From Glandiceps talaboti (taxonomy: Eukaryota; Hemichordata; Enteropneusta; Spengelidae): a DNA stretch of 64,000 bases. The position numbers and the translations under genes are program-made. Positions 1 through 12,538 of the stretch are shown in pieces. The stretch's first letter is position 1. The number at the start of each line of letters is the position of its first letter. The stretch is taken from contig NC_135571.1 in NCBI RefSeq assembly GCF_964340395.1, positions 11,792,440-11,856,439 on the forward strand, in the 5' to 3' direction. Under the pieces are notes generated by a model. That model saw only the letters and a program-made list of their open reading frames with translations. It did no database searches and was not told where the DNA came from.

Positions 1-355
1 TTAAAAAAATCAAACGTACGTATAGTAATATCACCTTTCCCCTCTCCAGTGGGACAAAATGCAAATGAACAGTTTATAGTAAAACCTTGAGTAATATAGA
101 GACAGCATACAGAGACAGCATATCGGTCAGAATAGCTCTGCTGTTCTTTTTATTTGTATCATTTTTTATTTTGGTAGCGATGTAATAAAGTGGTTAGTGG
201 GTTTCACATGATGTCTCACTATAAAACACATTCTACACAGAAAGTTGGTAAAATGTTGTACTTTTATACCATAGTCACCATTTTATTTTTAAAAAGTCTA
301 CTGTTATGAAAATTACATAAAATTTCAGAAAAATAATGACTGGGAAATGTGCGCG

Positions 356-467
<112 letters not shown>

Positions 468-559
468 ATTTTTGAGGTTCGTTATAAATAATTCCAGTGT
501 CTTACAGCTTTAACCCTGAACAATTTTAATGATGAATGAAATAAACTAGGGATCTAAAA

Positions 560-676
560 TAATTTTAGGCAATTCGAATTTCAATTTTCTAACAAATTTA
601 CCCAAAACAATGTCAATAAGCTTAAATTTCCGAATTTATTTGGACAAATAAAGATTATTATTATTATTATTATTGT
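560..676 (+). mobile_element. Possible LINE 3' tail with (ATT)n
   Basis: The sequence reads GGACAAATAAAG directly followed by ATT repeats. A polyadenylation-like signal abutting a short microsatellite is the usual 3' terminus of CR1/L2-type LINEs. No coding part remains, so the family and the left boundary are uncertain. Confidence 0.35.
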
Positions 677-3600
677 CAACAACATTCAACTAGTAGTAGA
701 CATAACATCGTCTAATATTTTAATTTACGGAGTGTATTGTGACCGGAGCCTGTCAGCAGACTCGACCAATTTTTTTTTTCATCATTCCATTGTATTTAAA
801 CCTTGTACTTGACATTTCACAATATCTATAATTCTCAACAAAATACCTCAACATGCCTCACCTCGCTCGTACTCAAAGCAATCCTGGTATGATCACTGAC
901 ATGACCAGAGAGAACCTTTTCGGATTTACATGTAAAATGGGGAAATATATGCAAAACATAATGCAAAGCCTGAAGCCAAATTAAAGTTGTAGTTATTTTA
1001 ATTATTTTTACTTGCCAAATAGTTGCATTTTGGAAATGGCAAGATATGTTCATGTCGTTTACATGTAATAAACTGTACAGCCAATAAACAAAGTTTGGTC
1101 GATTCACTGTACGTACTGTAATACTAGCTTCAACCACATGCCTAGGATAGAGCCTAGGCATGCCTTGCCTTGCCTTGCTTACGCGAGTTGATTTCATTCT
1201 GGTTCACCGTCACGCCAAAGTGCATGACAATATAGAATTAATCACAAGTTACATGTTATCTGAAAACATCAAACTTTTATAGTGGGTCTGAAGTGATTTT
1301 AGTGAATACCAATAACTCCCGCGTTGCTGGTGCTGTGGAAAATCGTCCAGTCAAACGAGGTCAGCTTCAACTTCGAGGTCAAATCAGTCGTTTTCTACCG
1401 AAAATTCTTGAACACAATCCTAGTAAATTTACTTGCCATGGTTATTTAAAACACATAAAAATCCACCTTTTGGTGAAATTTGTAAACTTTCCGGTCCGTA
1501 TTAAAGGAAACTACATGTATGAGTGGAAAACCGGGTCAAAATTTCAAGGCGTCAAGTATGCATCCCGAATTCGTCGGAAAATCGGTATTCCTAAATGTAA
1601 TTCCAAAATTTATTTTCCTGGCACGAAAGAAGAGATGTCAGTTGAGGTTTAGGCGTTTACAGTATCTAAAATGGTGGACTCTAGGGAAAGTTACGTTGAG
1701 TTGAAAATACCCAAAAATAAGTCCCATGAACAGCTATTCAAAGTGTAACAGTATGTCGCTATCTGGAGCATGGAGGATAGATTGTATGCAAATGAGGGTA
1801 TTGCGGACTGGCTGATTATGTAGAAGGGGTGCAGAATTTGGATTTAACCTGTTTCGAACAAACACTTGTCATTTGGGCGCACAATGAGTACAGTTATGAC
1901 TATAGCACATATTACATTGCTTGTTTGACGTCAATAGCGTCTTTTGAAAAGTGGTCGTTGACTGATTTCAAATATGGCGTCGGTCACAATGCTCATTAAC
2001 ATATTAATTTTTTTGTAAAATTACAAAAAAAAATCATCAAAAATAGAAAAGAAGATGTGTTGACTTGAATTTAACAAATCTGAGTAAGCTACCCTCTGCG
2101 CATCAACACGCCAGATATCAAAGCAATCTGACAAGTATGATTTGAGGAGAAAAAAAAATCGTAAAAAATTAAAAAATGGCACAGATCAACTTGGCAAGAA
2201 CAAATCTGAATAGCGTCCCCCAAGGGAACATGCACACCAAATATCGAAGTATTCTGACTGTCACTTTTGGAGAAGATGATGATGAAAATAAAATAAGTTG
2301 ACGGACACCTATGATTCACTCTACTCTATACCTCTTATACCCACCTATACCTAAAGCTACGCTTTCAGCTTTTGCTGACAGCGGAGCTAATAAATATGTG
2401 GCCATCGAAATGAACCAAGAAAAGTGGGTCAATAAGCTTGATATGAGTCGTGTATATACACTTACCGACATCGTTATGTGTTCAATCCCAGATAAGATAA
2501 GAACAGTCAGTCAGTCACTCAGTCAGTCAGTCACTCAGTCAGTCACTCACTCACTCACTCACTCACTCACTCACTCAGTAAAATAGCGAGTGATACACAG
2601 CTATTGAAACCAACAAAGAATTAACAAGTTTTTTAAAGCATGTGGCCATCGAAACTTTACCCCTAAAAAGAGGTCGCTTTGTTTTGCATGAGTCATACGT
2701 ATACACTTGTCGACATTGGTATGCGTTCAACCCCAGACAGATAAAAACACAATTATTGACCGAATGTAACATTTTGGACTCAGAAGTACAAAGGTATCGT
2801 ATGACACATTTCTAATACAATGGATCAAATAAATACGTTGCTTGACATAACTGAGATACGATGGCATATTTGTGTGTTTCCAAAGGACGTCGAAGTATCG
2901 GACAGTTTGTATGTCTGTGTATAAACGAGTGTGCGGAGGCGGAGGTTAAACCTCTGACATCATCAGTTTCGAAACCTTTGTCGGTTTGTCGGAGTACATT
3001 TTGTTTCACAAGCAGTTATACATAATTCCAGTCCTTTTTTCATGTTAAAGCATACATGTATATAAAGCACGAATCAAATATCAAAATAACTGATCAAATT
3101 AGGGTTACAAAACTCTGCTAATAATGATGAATTATCAACAACATCTACTCGAGTGATTAATACTATCAGAATTGTAGGTGTCATAGAGTGGACAAGTGTC
3201 ACAAACCAAATTGACAGGATCGATCTTTTAATGATCCGCTTGATATTACTGACTAGTATAGTAATTGAAATAAATCAAAGTACACCTGTTGGAGTAGTTT
3301 TATCGAGTTTTGCAGTGTTCCGATGCAAACTTAGATGCAGGGGTTAAAAGTCAAGTTTCGAAACCAGCGCTGTGACAAACTTCAGGTTAGCATGCAAGCA
3401 AAGCACATAGGTGTGTTTCCTATTACAAAATGAAAGTAAACATTCGTATATATTATAGTTCGAATCGAAAATGAAATATCTCTGCTGAGATTAGCGTTAT
3501 AGTGAGTCGGTCAGTGTCAGTGGTGAACGTCTTTGAACATCAGAGCCCTTCTTTTAGTGGTCTGACTTTGATCGTAAAATCATCTATTTTCATTATAATA

Positions 3601-4850
3601 GCTATTTTGGTAAATTCTGATTGAAAATTACTGTAATTCAAGGCCAGAATCTGTATGAAATGAAAGTCCCATGTCTTTACAAAATTCATTCTCTGCTGTA
3701 TCATTATTGCTGTGCACCTCAATATTTACATATGACATGCCTTCTACCCTTCGCAGACATCAGCGAATTTCATATCATATACTGACATGCCATGTGGTGC
3801 TAGGAAAGGCGAAACATTATTGTTTCAGTTTGAAGACAAAAATAATTAAAGTTCCATAACATAGTTTTATGAGTGTGTTGTGGAGATATATGGAGATATT
3901 TCAACTATACCCACTTTCAACTCGCCCCAGTTTCAACTCGTCCCATTTTCAACTCTTCCCACGCTTTCAAATCACATAGTAAAATAATTTACAGATCTTT
4001 GTAATATGATTTACGTGTGCAAGTATTTTAGTTATAAAAGACGATTTGAGACTGAGATGTTAAAAACACCGTACATCCAATATACTGACTTTTTCAGTTT
4101 GGTTTAATATCCCTCCCTTGCTTGTTTTGGTAGGAAAACCAGACCTTTTACAGACACTGCAAAATATAACAAACAATCAGCCCAGAAATCCGATGCACAG
4201 AAATTGGGACAATTTGACATATGGCATGGGCGAGTTGAAAATGGAGCGAGTTGAAATGGGACGAAATGGTCTGTCACCATACTTACCATCAAAGTGTAGA
4301 GATACAGTAATCTTTGATGTGATAGAGAATCGACCCCAAAGTGTTTTCGCAATACGTTTAGCCAAATGAGAACGGCACGGCTATATACAAATGTGAGATT
4401 GCATCAGAATATGTTTATCATTGATTGGCATGTTGACTGAATGTATGTATACCGAGAAAAAGTGACGTCATAGAAATCGGCCATATTGCTGTTACCAATA
4501 TTTGCATATTATATTGTATCAGTGTGTTGTTGTAGTGTTTACAGTGTAATTCGGATGTGTATATTATTCGTGTATATATTTGTTTGTGTATCTGTGTATA
4601 AACATATTAAGAGAGATTTAGAAATCTTAAGTCAAAATTTTATCTAGAAATTAAAGGATACATTCATTGAAACTCAAGATAATGCACACCCTTAGAATTA
4701 GGCAAAGAAAATGATATTAAATTGGCGGCCTTCTATAAGATTTGCTCGTGAAAGTTTGTCATAAACAAAAAATTTCTGTAGAGTTCGGGCTATGAACAGC
4801 AAAATGTTATTAGATTGCAAATTCTACGACGTTTACAAGCTTGATAGTAT

Positions 4851-5131
4851 TTATCCGATGTCTTCTTTTAATTTGTCATATGAGTAATCCACGTCAAATC
4901 CAATCTCATATCTCCTCTTTACACAGCTTGCCAGTGTAGTTAATCCTACTCTTGTCAGTAGATCCACTAGTACATCAGACCGTCTTTTGGACACGTGACC
5001 AGTTGAGCAAAGTTTGTCAAATAACGTGTAAACACGTGAATGTTTCTTATTGCTGATGTCTTCTCTATCCCGTACGCTTATACTGGGGTCTCGTAGTCCA
5101 TCGGTCAAGTTCAACATTGCTTCAAATTTTG
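4851..5131 (-). CDS. Orphan death-fold (DED-like) exon
   Basis: Read on the minus strand, an exon starts at 5131 after a good acceptor (pyrimidine tract ending TTACAG). It has an ATG at 5117 and a TAA at 4851-4853, giving 88 residues from that ATG. It is a clear paralogue of the first domain of the DED-GT4 protein at 13 kb: both share S-V-R-D-R-x-D-I near residue 15, a G-H-(L/V)-S turn, an L-L-x-x-x helix, and K-R-R-(F/Y)-E-I-G-F. Acceptor-to-ATG distance is 14 nt in both, and the frame is open through it in both, which supports a real exon boundary. Unlike its paralogue it stops right after the last helix, with no linker or glycosyltransferase downstream. It could be a short DED-only regulator, a terminal exon, or a truncated duplicate; no upstream exon was found. 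Confidence 0.5.
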
Positions 5132-5166
5132 CTGTAATTGGAGAACAATAAAGATATACAACCCGT

Positions 5167-5194
5167 TTCAAGTTACCGTTCACTGGCTCTGTTT
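5167..5194. repeat. Left arm of perfect 28-bp inverted repeat
   Basis: This 28-bp segment is the exact reverse complement of 5437-5464, separated by 242 bp. It lies just upstream of the orphan DED exon (minus strand) and covers the first part of its upstream intron. Contains the string CAGTGAACGGTAACTTG on the minus strand. Confidence 0.9.
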
Positions 5195-5436
5195 AGTACA
5201 ATGACGCAGAAACCAATAAGAAAATGCAAATATACAATAAGATATCAAACTTAAATTTTGTCTGTTGAATAAACCATTTAAATGTACTGCGACTAGACTG
5301 AGACATTTGATGTCTGCAAGGTGACACTTTAGTTAATTTCATCATAGACAAAATGTCGAAAGAAAATATACTCATGCATTCAGGCTATCTTGAGGTGTAG
5401 AATGTGTAGTAACATTGATTTCTGTGTTGTTGTATC

Positions 5437-5464
5437 AAACAGAGCCAGTGAACGGTAACTTGAA
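5437..5464. repeat. Right arm of perfect 28-bp inverted repeat
   Basis: Exact reverse complement of 5167-5194. It may be the terminal inverted repeat of a small element (5167-5464, 298 bp) or a fold-back duplication; no obvious target duplication was seen. Confidence 0.9.
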
Positions 5465-5740
5465 TTATGCTGTACATTGAAAATCCTTTGATTAGAAACT
5501 AGTCGTCTGGTGCGAGCGACAACAATCCTACTAATATTATACCGCGCATAAGCCAAATATATGGAATATATACTCTGGTCATTATACATCATGACATGGC
5601 CTGTCTATGCCACTGGTTCTGTTGTGTTCGAAATATGAGTCAAAACGTTCAAAATTACCATTACTTTTCCCAGTTTTGCTTTGATGTTATTGGCGGTGGT
5701 ATAATTATGTTATTCGCCAAGATTTTAGTTCATTCAGCCG

Positions 5741-5826
5741 GAAAATATTTGTGACCTAAGGGTTGTCACTATTCGTCTAGACACTTGTAGTGACAAAGAC
5801 CCCTTAGGTCATTCGTATTTTCCTAG
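5741..5826. mobile_element. Hairpin MITE-like element
   Basis: Arms read GGAAAATATTTGTGACCTAA and, inverted, TTAGGTCATTCGTATTTTCC, around a core with GTCACTA/TAGTGAC pairing. Related words (GGTGACCTAA, TTGTCACTA) recur at 58.41-58.45 and GAGTAACCTAAGGAGCC at 58.77 kb, which suggests a dispersed family. Confidence 0.55.
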
Positions 5827-6343
5827 TCTATTGTTCTTGTTCTCACTAACGCTACTTTTGTCCATCATCTGGTTTAAAATGAAGAATCACTAACAACAGA
5901 ATTTACTTACCATCTGGGATATCGTTAGAAAGATCATGCAGGAATGAAACAAACGGGTTCATGTTTATGAAAAATATCAACTCTAACTCTTAGTCGGCAT
6001 ATACTGTCCTGTAGAATGGAATTAGAGAAATATTTACAGACTTATCTCTTTGTTTAGTCAGGACAATTTATTTTGACAAGAATTCAGTTATATAAGTGTC
6101 AATTTCATAATAAACAATGGTATAATATAAAGGCACCGGTATGGACGTCCATGATTGTCATGGGGTCCCAGGGTACAAAGTCGTTAGACGCTTAATGCAC
6201 ATCGACCCCATCGTCATTAAAGTCCTCATAAAAACATAACTTTTCATCAAGTTTTAACAATAGTGATGACAAGAAACTCACCTGGTGTCTGGGCCATCCA
6301 AGGTTTTAGTGCTAGGAATACTAATTACCGTTTTGTATTGTAT

Positions 6344-6456
6344 TGTGGAAAATAAGTACGTTAGACTAGATATTTGTGTCGTGAACTGTGCCTATCACAA
6401 TAGCCACAGTTCACGACACAAATATCCATATAGTCTAGCGTATTTATTTTCCACAT
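6344..6456. mobile_element. Hairpin MITE-like element, about 110 bp
   Basis: A near-perfect palindrome: TGTGGAAAATAAGTACG...TGTGTCGTGAACTGTG pairs with CACAGTTCACGACACA...CGTATTTATTTTCCACA across a loop of about 12 nt. Internal mismatches are few. No coding capacity. Confidence 0.7.
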
Positions 6457-7589
6457 AGTGTACGTGCGATGAGAAGTAGTATTCAGTTCCTAATAAGAAA
6501 ACGTCATACAGTGACCTCATCCACGTACTCTCCACTTCAATGTCATTTTTGGCCACAAACTTTCCGAGCATTTCCTCTACTTACTTATCCAGTACATTTG
6601 CAACGATGGATAGATATGTCGCACAGTAGTAAGACTGAACCGTTCTGAAAGCCTGGCCTTGAACCCCAATGACTGTTCCCTGAATTACCCTACTTTTCTA
6701 TAACATGTATATATCTTGGAAGGTTTTATATTGAAATCGTACACCTACCTGAGATTACGTATCTGGTTGGCTATGAACTTCACTAGCAAGTATTATATTA
6801 TCCTCAAAACGAGTAGTTCTGTTTGTTCATGCTAAACTTCAAAAAATCAAGAACCAAGCATGCGCATGCCCAAAGCGAGTAATATGTATTTATAAAAGGG
6901 GATTTCCCTCGATACTCCCCCATCTAGCCATTGGCGAGCGGTTGGATTCGCCAAATTTTATGACTATTCAAGCTTGGGCAAGTTCTTGAAGTATGGTGAA
7001 AAGAAACCGGGTGAATATGTTGGTTAAATTTTCTTGTTTTTTGTGCTTGACACTTTACTGTGTCGTAGATTTTTTTCCTTCCATGTATCCTTACATGGTC
7101 AATAACACGTTCCCTGCAGAATCCCTTGAGATCAGATACCATTTAAAAATACAATAATAGGCCCTACCAACCTATATTTGGTCTACATCATTTTGAAAAA
7201 GATAATAATTTCGGAAGGTGGCTGATTTTGCTAGCTGCGGGTGGTTAAATATAAAGGAATTAGACTTCCAAAACCACGAGAAGAATATTTCTCTAATTTT
7301 CGAAGCGGTCATATGTTTGCGCTTTTATTACAGAATGTCTATTTATCTTGACTTTTTTTTTAAGAACATTTGTTTTTTGAGACAACTCTTGTTTAATTTT
7401 CTGATAGAATGAATGCGATGAAATATATAATGACCTGATATGAAACAACTCGTTTGCTATTTTTTTACCGAAATATCCTAATATATACACAAGAATATGA
7501 ATTAGGTTCTGAATCACAGGAAGATTCATAGCAGGTTGATTATAATGTCAAAATTTATGTATGTACAGTTACTTTCCATATTTCGCAGG

Positions 7590-7733
7590 ACCATGGACTA
7601 GATTAGTTTCAAGTGAACTATTTCCATGGTCCTCCTCACAAGAACATTTTCTAATTAATGATATTTTATTTTTGTATTGTTATTATCTTATGTTTCTGGT
7701 GAAAATAAATTCAATTCAATTCAATTCAATATT
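7590..7733 (+). mobile_element. LINE/SINE 3' end with (TTCAA)n tail
   Basis: TTCTGGTGAAAATAAATTC runs into a short pentanucleotide tail at about 7707-7730. The same design, ATCTGGTGAATAAACAATTC plus a TTCAA array, recurs at 12.52 kb, so both look like 3' ends of one retroposon family. The 5' parts are lost. Confidence 0.5.
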
Positions 7734-9619
7734 GAAAATCTATACTATGTTTACACTATAGTCTAAAGGATGCATTTTTATATAACTTGGTGAGTCATAT
7801 TGTGTGATGTACACGAGTGGCTTGAAAGACATCTACGTTGATGTTCATTGATTACCACAACTGTAAAAGTGATGACAAGGATGTTCTTGTCATAAATAAT
7901 ATGGACAAAGGAAACTATAGGAAGTATAGTATTATCTCGATTGGGATACTTATCCCAATAAAAGTCCCGATTGGACATTATAGGTCGAGAGAATTTCATT
8001 TCAGTTGTGCCACCAACATACATAAATAAAAAATATACCAGATAGTTATATTTTATATATTTCCTTTTACCAGACTTACCGTTTCCAGCTGCTTGTTGAC
8101 TCTAACTGTGTCTACCAAACACTGAAGTACTGCCCTGTATCAGGAACTTCAAGTGCCAAGAGAAAGATACGCATTCGATGGTGTTGTATGTACATGTTAG
8201 CATATTATGGGGCAATTACTGCGCATGTTCCTCTCGTATATATAATACATTCTATTGTTGATATCTCTCTCACCTCTGATCTACTGCTATGGTATAATTT
8301 ATTGTATGTGCTAATAAGTATATAGGGATATATGTTGACAGGGTTATTAAGTTTCTATGAATAAATACGTCACATCACTTCACTTCACTTTGAAGAAATT
8401 AGTGTGGTCATTGGGTGATGGATGTCACGTGGTGTAAAGTGATATGACCACCTCGTTCATCGACTATAAATGACAATGCAATGATTAAGAAATATTTTTT
8501 GAATTTTTTGGGAAAACCCGCACGTCATAATTAACAGTGTGAATTATTCATTTAAAAATGTGAAAAATAACAATTAAGCTGTTTTTGTAATGTTGTCTGC
8601 TGGTCACAAAATTTGTGAAAAACAACGATTAAGCTGTTGTTGTAATGTAGTCTGCTGGTCACAAGTTTGTTGTAGATAAAGCTGGTAACTCATTATCTAG
8701 AACGACAGGGATCTGAAGGTATGTAGTTTTGGTGTTTGTTAATGATAAAAACAGTGCACTATTCTTCTTAAGCGCAACTTTGACTATTTCAATGTATAAA
8801 CTTATGTGTGACCAAAACAAATTAAACAGCGGAAATCTCCTGCTTGTCGTTTTTTCGTCAATGAGTACTCACTACAGTGCTTTAGCTGGCCTTTGTAAAT
8901 ACCTCGTTAAAAATGGCTGCCCAATGGAATTTCGACCACTCATGCAAATCATAATCTTCGGGTTCATTTAGTGAAATATTAAAGATAAAACAAGTCTTCA
9001 ACGAACAACAACACCGGTGATTAGTGTGTTATTGTTCTAGATATTGTATACAGTGTTCTGAAATTGGACTTGACTTTGGCACGTAAATTACCTAAAAGTT
9101 GTAAATTATGTAAGATCAAGTTCATATTTCGTCCCATTATGTTCATTGTGTTATATCCTTTGTTGTAGGAAATGGTTCAACACATAGTCGTGTTGCCAAT
9201 TAATCGAGATTTCAACGCCAACTGTGTTTTCAGGAACAACAGAAAATGACCTATTGAACTGTCCGTTAGTTCCAGTACAGAAGTTTGCATTGTTAACATC
9301 ACAATACGGCATGATCTTTTATAGTGTGTACCAGTCAGTTCTCATAGTATAGTTCCCCAATATGTATCTGGGCTGTACAGTACACGTGTCTATTGTACAG
9401 TCATATATACGTGTCGGTAATAAATTTTAAGTATTTTTATGGCCTGGAAATAGTTTTCTCAACGGTTATATTTATAGGCTGGGATCACTTAACGTTACAC
9501 ACGCCATAGTTGAAGTCAGGTGGTTGTTTGCTGATCATAATGGATCCGTTCGTCCCGTTTCTGCAAGATGTTGCAGCGAATATCGGTGAAGGTACACAAA
9601 CATATCCATTTAATAGATG

Positions 9620-9675
9620 TATGTGTGTATGTATGTATGTATGTATGTATGTATGTATGTATGTATGTATGTATG
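9620..9675. repeat. (ATGT)n microsatellite before the LINE
   Basis: About 12 tetranucleotide units directly upstream of the first recognisable RT sequence. The same motif forms the LINE tail at 12097-12311. Confidence 0.95.
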
Positions 9676-11960
9676 TTTTATAAGCTTTTGAAGATGGGGT
9701 TCGAAGGTCGAATGCCCCGAGTACTGAAATCAATGTATGATAATGTTAAGGCATGTGTGAAAACACCTAAAGATATTACTGAAGTTTTGAATGTACATAT
9801 GGTGTTCAACAGGGTTTAGTTTTATCACCACTTTCTCTTTAACCTATTTATTAATGATATTGGTGAAATGTTACAGAATGGTATATGTATAGTGGCATTT
9901 ATGCAGGCTCAATAAAATATATTTTTTCCCGATGATTTAGCTATCCCAAGTGACTCTAGAATTGGCTATCCCAAGTGTCTCTAGAATTGGTTTTCCCAAG
10001 TGACTCTGGAATTGGCTATCCCAAGTGACTCTAGAATTGGCTATCCCAAGTGACTCTAGAATTGGCTATCTCAAGTGTCTTTAGAATTTGTTATCCCAAG
10101 TGACTCTGGAATTGGCTATCCCAAGTGACTCTAGAAGTGGCTATCCCAAGTGTCTCTAGAATTGGCTATCCCAAGTGACTCTAGAATTGGCTATCCCAAG
10201 TGACTCTAGAATTGGCTATCCCAAGTGACTCTAGAATTGGCTATCCCAAGTGACTCTAGAATTGGCTATCCCAAGTGACTCTAGAATTGGCTATCCCAAG
10301 TGACTCTAGAATTGGCTATCCCAAGTGACTCTAGAAGTGGCTATCCCAAGTGTCTCTAGAATTGGCTATCCCAAGTGACTCTGGAATTGTTTATTCCAAG
10401 TGACTCTAGAATTGGCTATCCCAAGTGTCTCTAGAATTGGCTATCCCAAGTGACTCTAGAATTGGCTATCCCAAGTGACTCTAGAAGTGGCTATCCCAAG
10501 TGTCTCTAGAATTGGCTATCCCAAGTGACTCTGGAATTGGCTATTCCAAGTGACTATAGAATTGGCTATCCCAAGTGTCTCTAGAATTAGCTATCCCAAG
10601 TGACTCTGGAATTGGCTATCCCAAGTGACTCTAGAATTGGCTATCCCAAGTGACTCTAGAATTGGCTATCCCAAGTGACTCTAGAAGTGGCTATCCCAAG
10701 TGTCTCTAGAATTGGCTATCCCAAGTGACTCTAGAATTGGCTATCCCAAGTGACTCTAGAATTGGCTATCCCAAGTGACTCTAGAATTGGCTATCTCAAG
10801 TGACACTAGAATTAGCTATATCAATTGACTGTAGCCTACAGAGGCAGCAAGACAAACTATCCCACTATTCCCAAAAAAATGGAAGTTGAAGGTGAATGCA
10901 TCAAAAACGAAAATCGTTGTGTTCAGAAATGGAGGCAAACTTAGGCATTATGAAACGTGGTATTGTGACAGTCAACGTATTGAAACAGTAGCTCATTTTA
11001 ACTATCTTTGCATACATTCTCAAGTTCAGGACTTTGGTTCAAAGCACAGGAATATCTGACGACCCAGGGGGGAAAGGGTATTTTTTATGGTTATTAAACC
11101 AGTACAAAAATACAAATGTTAACATTGGTATGAAAATTTTCGATTGTAAAATTCTCCCTGTTCTGATGTATGGCAGCGAGGTATGGGATTTCACGATGGA
11201 AACGAAATAGAAAAGGTCCATTCTTCCTACTTTATTCTTAAAGTTAATAGGAATACAAGTAATCTTGCTGTACTTTGTAAACTTGGGAGGCAGAAGTTGT
11301 CATCACTTAGGTTTCTTAGTATTATTAAGTATTGGCTCAAACTTTTAAGGAGAGAGAATACACCATATGTGAAGCAGTGTTATAATTACCAACTAGAGAT
11401 GGCTGATAAAGAATATAAATGTTGGGTGTTTAAAGTTAAACATTTATTGTTCAAGTTTGGTTTTGGGATTGCCTGGACTGAACAAAGTGTTGATAATGAA
11501 AGTATTTCCTTTTCTGAATTTAAACAAAGGTTATTTGACATTGATAACGAATATTGGCATACAGACTATCGCTTGAGAAATACCTTTCTGTTATTGACAC
11601 TGAATTTCTCAGTAGGGCACTTGGCAAATTTCGTGTCTCTGACCACAATATCCGTATTGAGAGTGGACGAAAGGTCAATTCGCCAAGAAACGATCTTAAT
11701 CTTATCGAAGACGAATTTCATGTCTGTCTAGTTTGTCCTGTATCTAAAGATATTACATGTAAATTTATTGCTCCTTATTAATATCGTAACCCTTCACCTT
11801 TAAAATTTTCAAATTTAATATCATGTAATTCTGACAACACAATCCAGAATCTAGCCAAATTTGTTGCATATAGTTTTAAATTAAATCAAAAACATTTAAT
11901 TCAGCTTCTGTGATGTTTATGTTATGTTTACTATCATCTTAAACATTTAGTTCACATTCT
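9676..11960 (+). pseudogene. Decayed LINE reverse transcriptase
   Basis: A 5'-truncated non-LTR retrotransposon RT gene. Visible pieces in order: G-M-P-R-V-L-K-S-M-Y-D-N-V at about 9703-9750; a (G)-V-Q-Q-G-L-V-L-S-P-L block at about 9800-9830 followed by L-F-I-N-D-I-G-E; an F-x-D-D catalytic box at about 9925-9936 (normally F/Y-A-D-D); the 25-bp satellite; then L-Q-R-Q-Q-D-K-L at 10836, K-T-K-I-V-V-F-R-N-G-G at about 10900-10935, L-M-Y-G-S-E-V-W near 11164, and a conserved C-terminal region to about 11900 with K-I-V/I-K-Y-W-x-K-L. There are several frameshifts and a stop at 11779-11781. These blocks match CR1/L2-like or related animal LINEs by memory of the family; the exact clade would need alignment. 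It is not functional. Confidence 0.85.
9941..10833. repeat. 25-bp minisatellite inside the RT gene
   Basis: About 36 head-to-tail copies of a 25-bp unit (CTATCCCAAGTGACTC then TAGAATTGG), many with an XbaI-type TCTAGA. Variants are AAGTGG for AATTGG, TGTCTC for TGACTC, and CTGGA for CTAGA. The AAGTGG-then-TGTCTC pair recurs near 10135, 10336, 10488 and 10685, spaced by about 200 or 150 bp, so a higher-order repeat of 6-8 units is present. The unit continues the RT reading D-D-L-A-I-P-S-D-S-R-I-G. Confidence 0.95.
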
Positions 11961-12096
11961 GTGATGTTTATTTAGCTTATAACGCTCTATTCCGGCTGTT
12001 TTCTTAAAACAATTATATATATAGACAATATTTTGTTAATATTTATTTTCACTTTCTACAAAGGGGCCGATGGCCTAATGTACTGAATAAACTACC
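11961..12096 (+). mobile_element. LINE 3' untranslated region
   Basis: Non-coding AT-rich sequence following the RT relic and ending TGAATAAACTACC just before the (ATGT)n tail. A polyadenylation-like AATAAA beside a microsatellite tail marks the LINE 3' end. Confidence 0.6.
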
Positions 12097-12179
12097 ATGT
12101 ATGTATGTATGTATGTATGTATGTATGTATGTATGTATGTATGTATGTATGTATGTATGTATGTATGTATGCATGTATG

Positions 12180-12213
<34 letters not shown>

Positions 12214-12280
12214 TGTATTATATGTATGTATATATGTATGTATGTATGTATGTGTGTGTATGTGTGTGTGTGTTTGTATG

Positions 12281-12311
<31 letters not shown>
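12097..12311. repeat. (ATGT)n tail of the LINE
   Basis: A tetranucleotide array of about 215 bp with a few TATA, TGTG and GCAT interruptions. Met-Tyr-Val-Cys and Ile-His-Thr-Tyr frames are artefacts. Confidence 0.95.
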
Positions 12312-12538
12312 GTATGTGGGGAAATGTTGCATTGCGAATGAGGCCAAATCCTCTAAAGAAAATATACAAACCACATCCACTAGCCCACTGTTCTATATAA
12401 GTTCATATATTGATAAACATATATTTCCAATTATTTCGAACTGTTTCTGTGGCCCTCACCAGATATATTATCCAATGAAATGTATTGAAATGTATACATA
12501 AAAAATATTCTTCTGTTTTGTATCTGGTGAATAAACAA
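12312..12538 (+). mobile_element. Second retroposon 3' end
   Basis: Non-coding sequence ending ATCTGGTGAATAAACAATTC, leading into a TTCAA pentanucleotide array. It shares this terminus with 7.59-7.73 kb. The family is not identified. Confidence 0.4.

Larger units (their letters stand above)
5195..9565. other. Intergenic stretch with hairpin elements
   Basis: No gene is supportable. It contains the hairpins listed separately near 5.74 and 6.35 kb, a LINE-like tail at about 7.59-7.73 kb, and a tandem doublet at about 8565-8665 in which AAGCTGTTTTTGTAATGTTG and a close variant are each followed by TCTGCTGGTCACAA. Confidence 0.6.

Noticed and set aside
1293-1652. 119-codon frame starting M-I-L-V-N-T
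   Set aside because: No domain, no splice or promoter support, no paralogue in the window. Kept as unknown.
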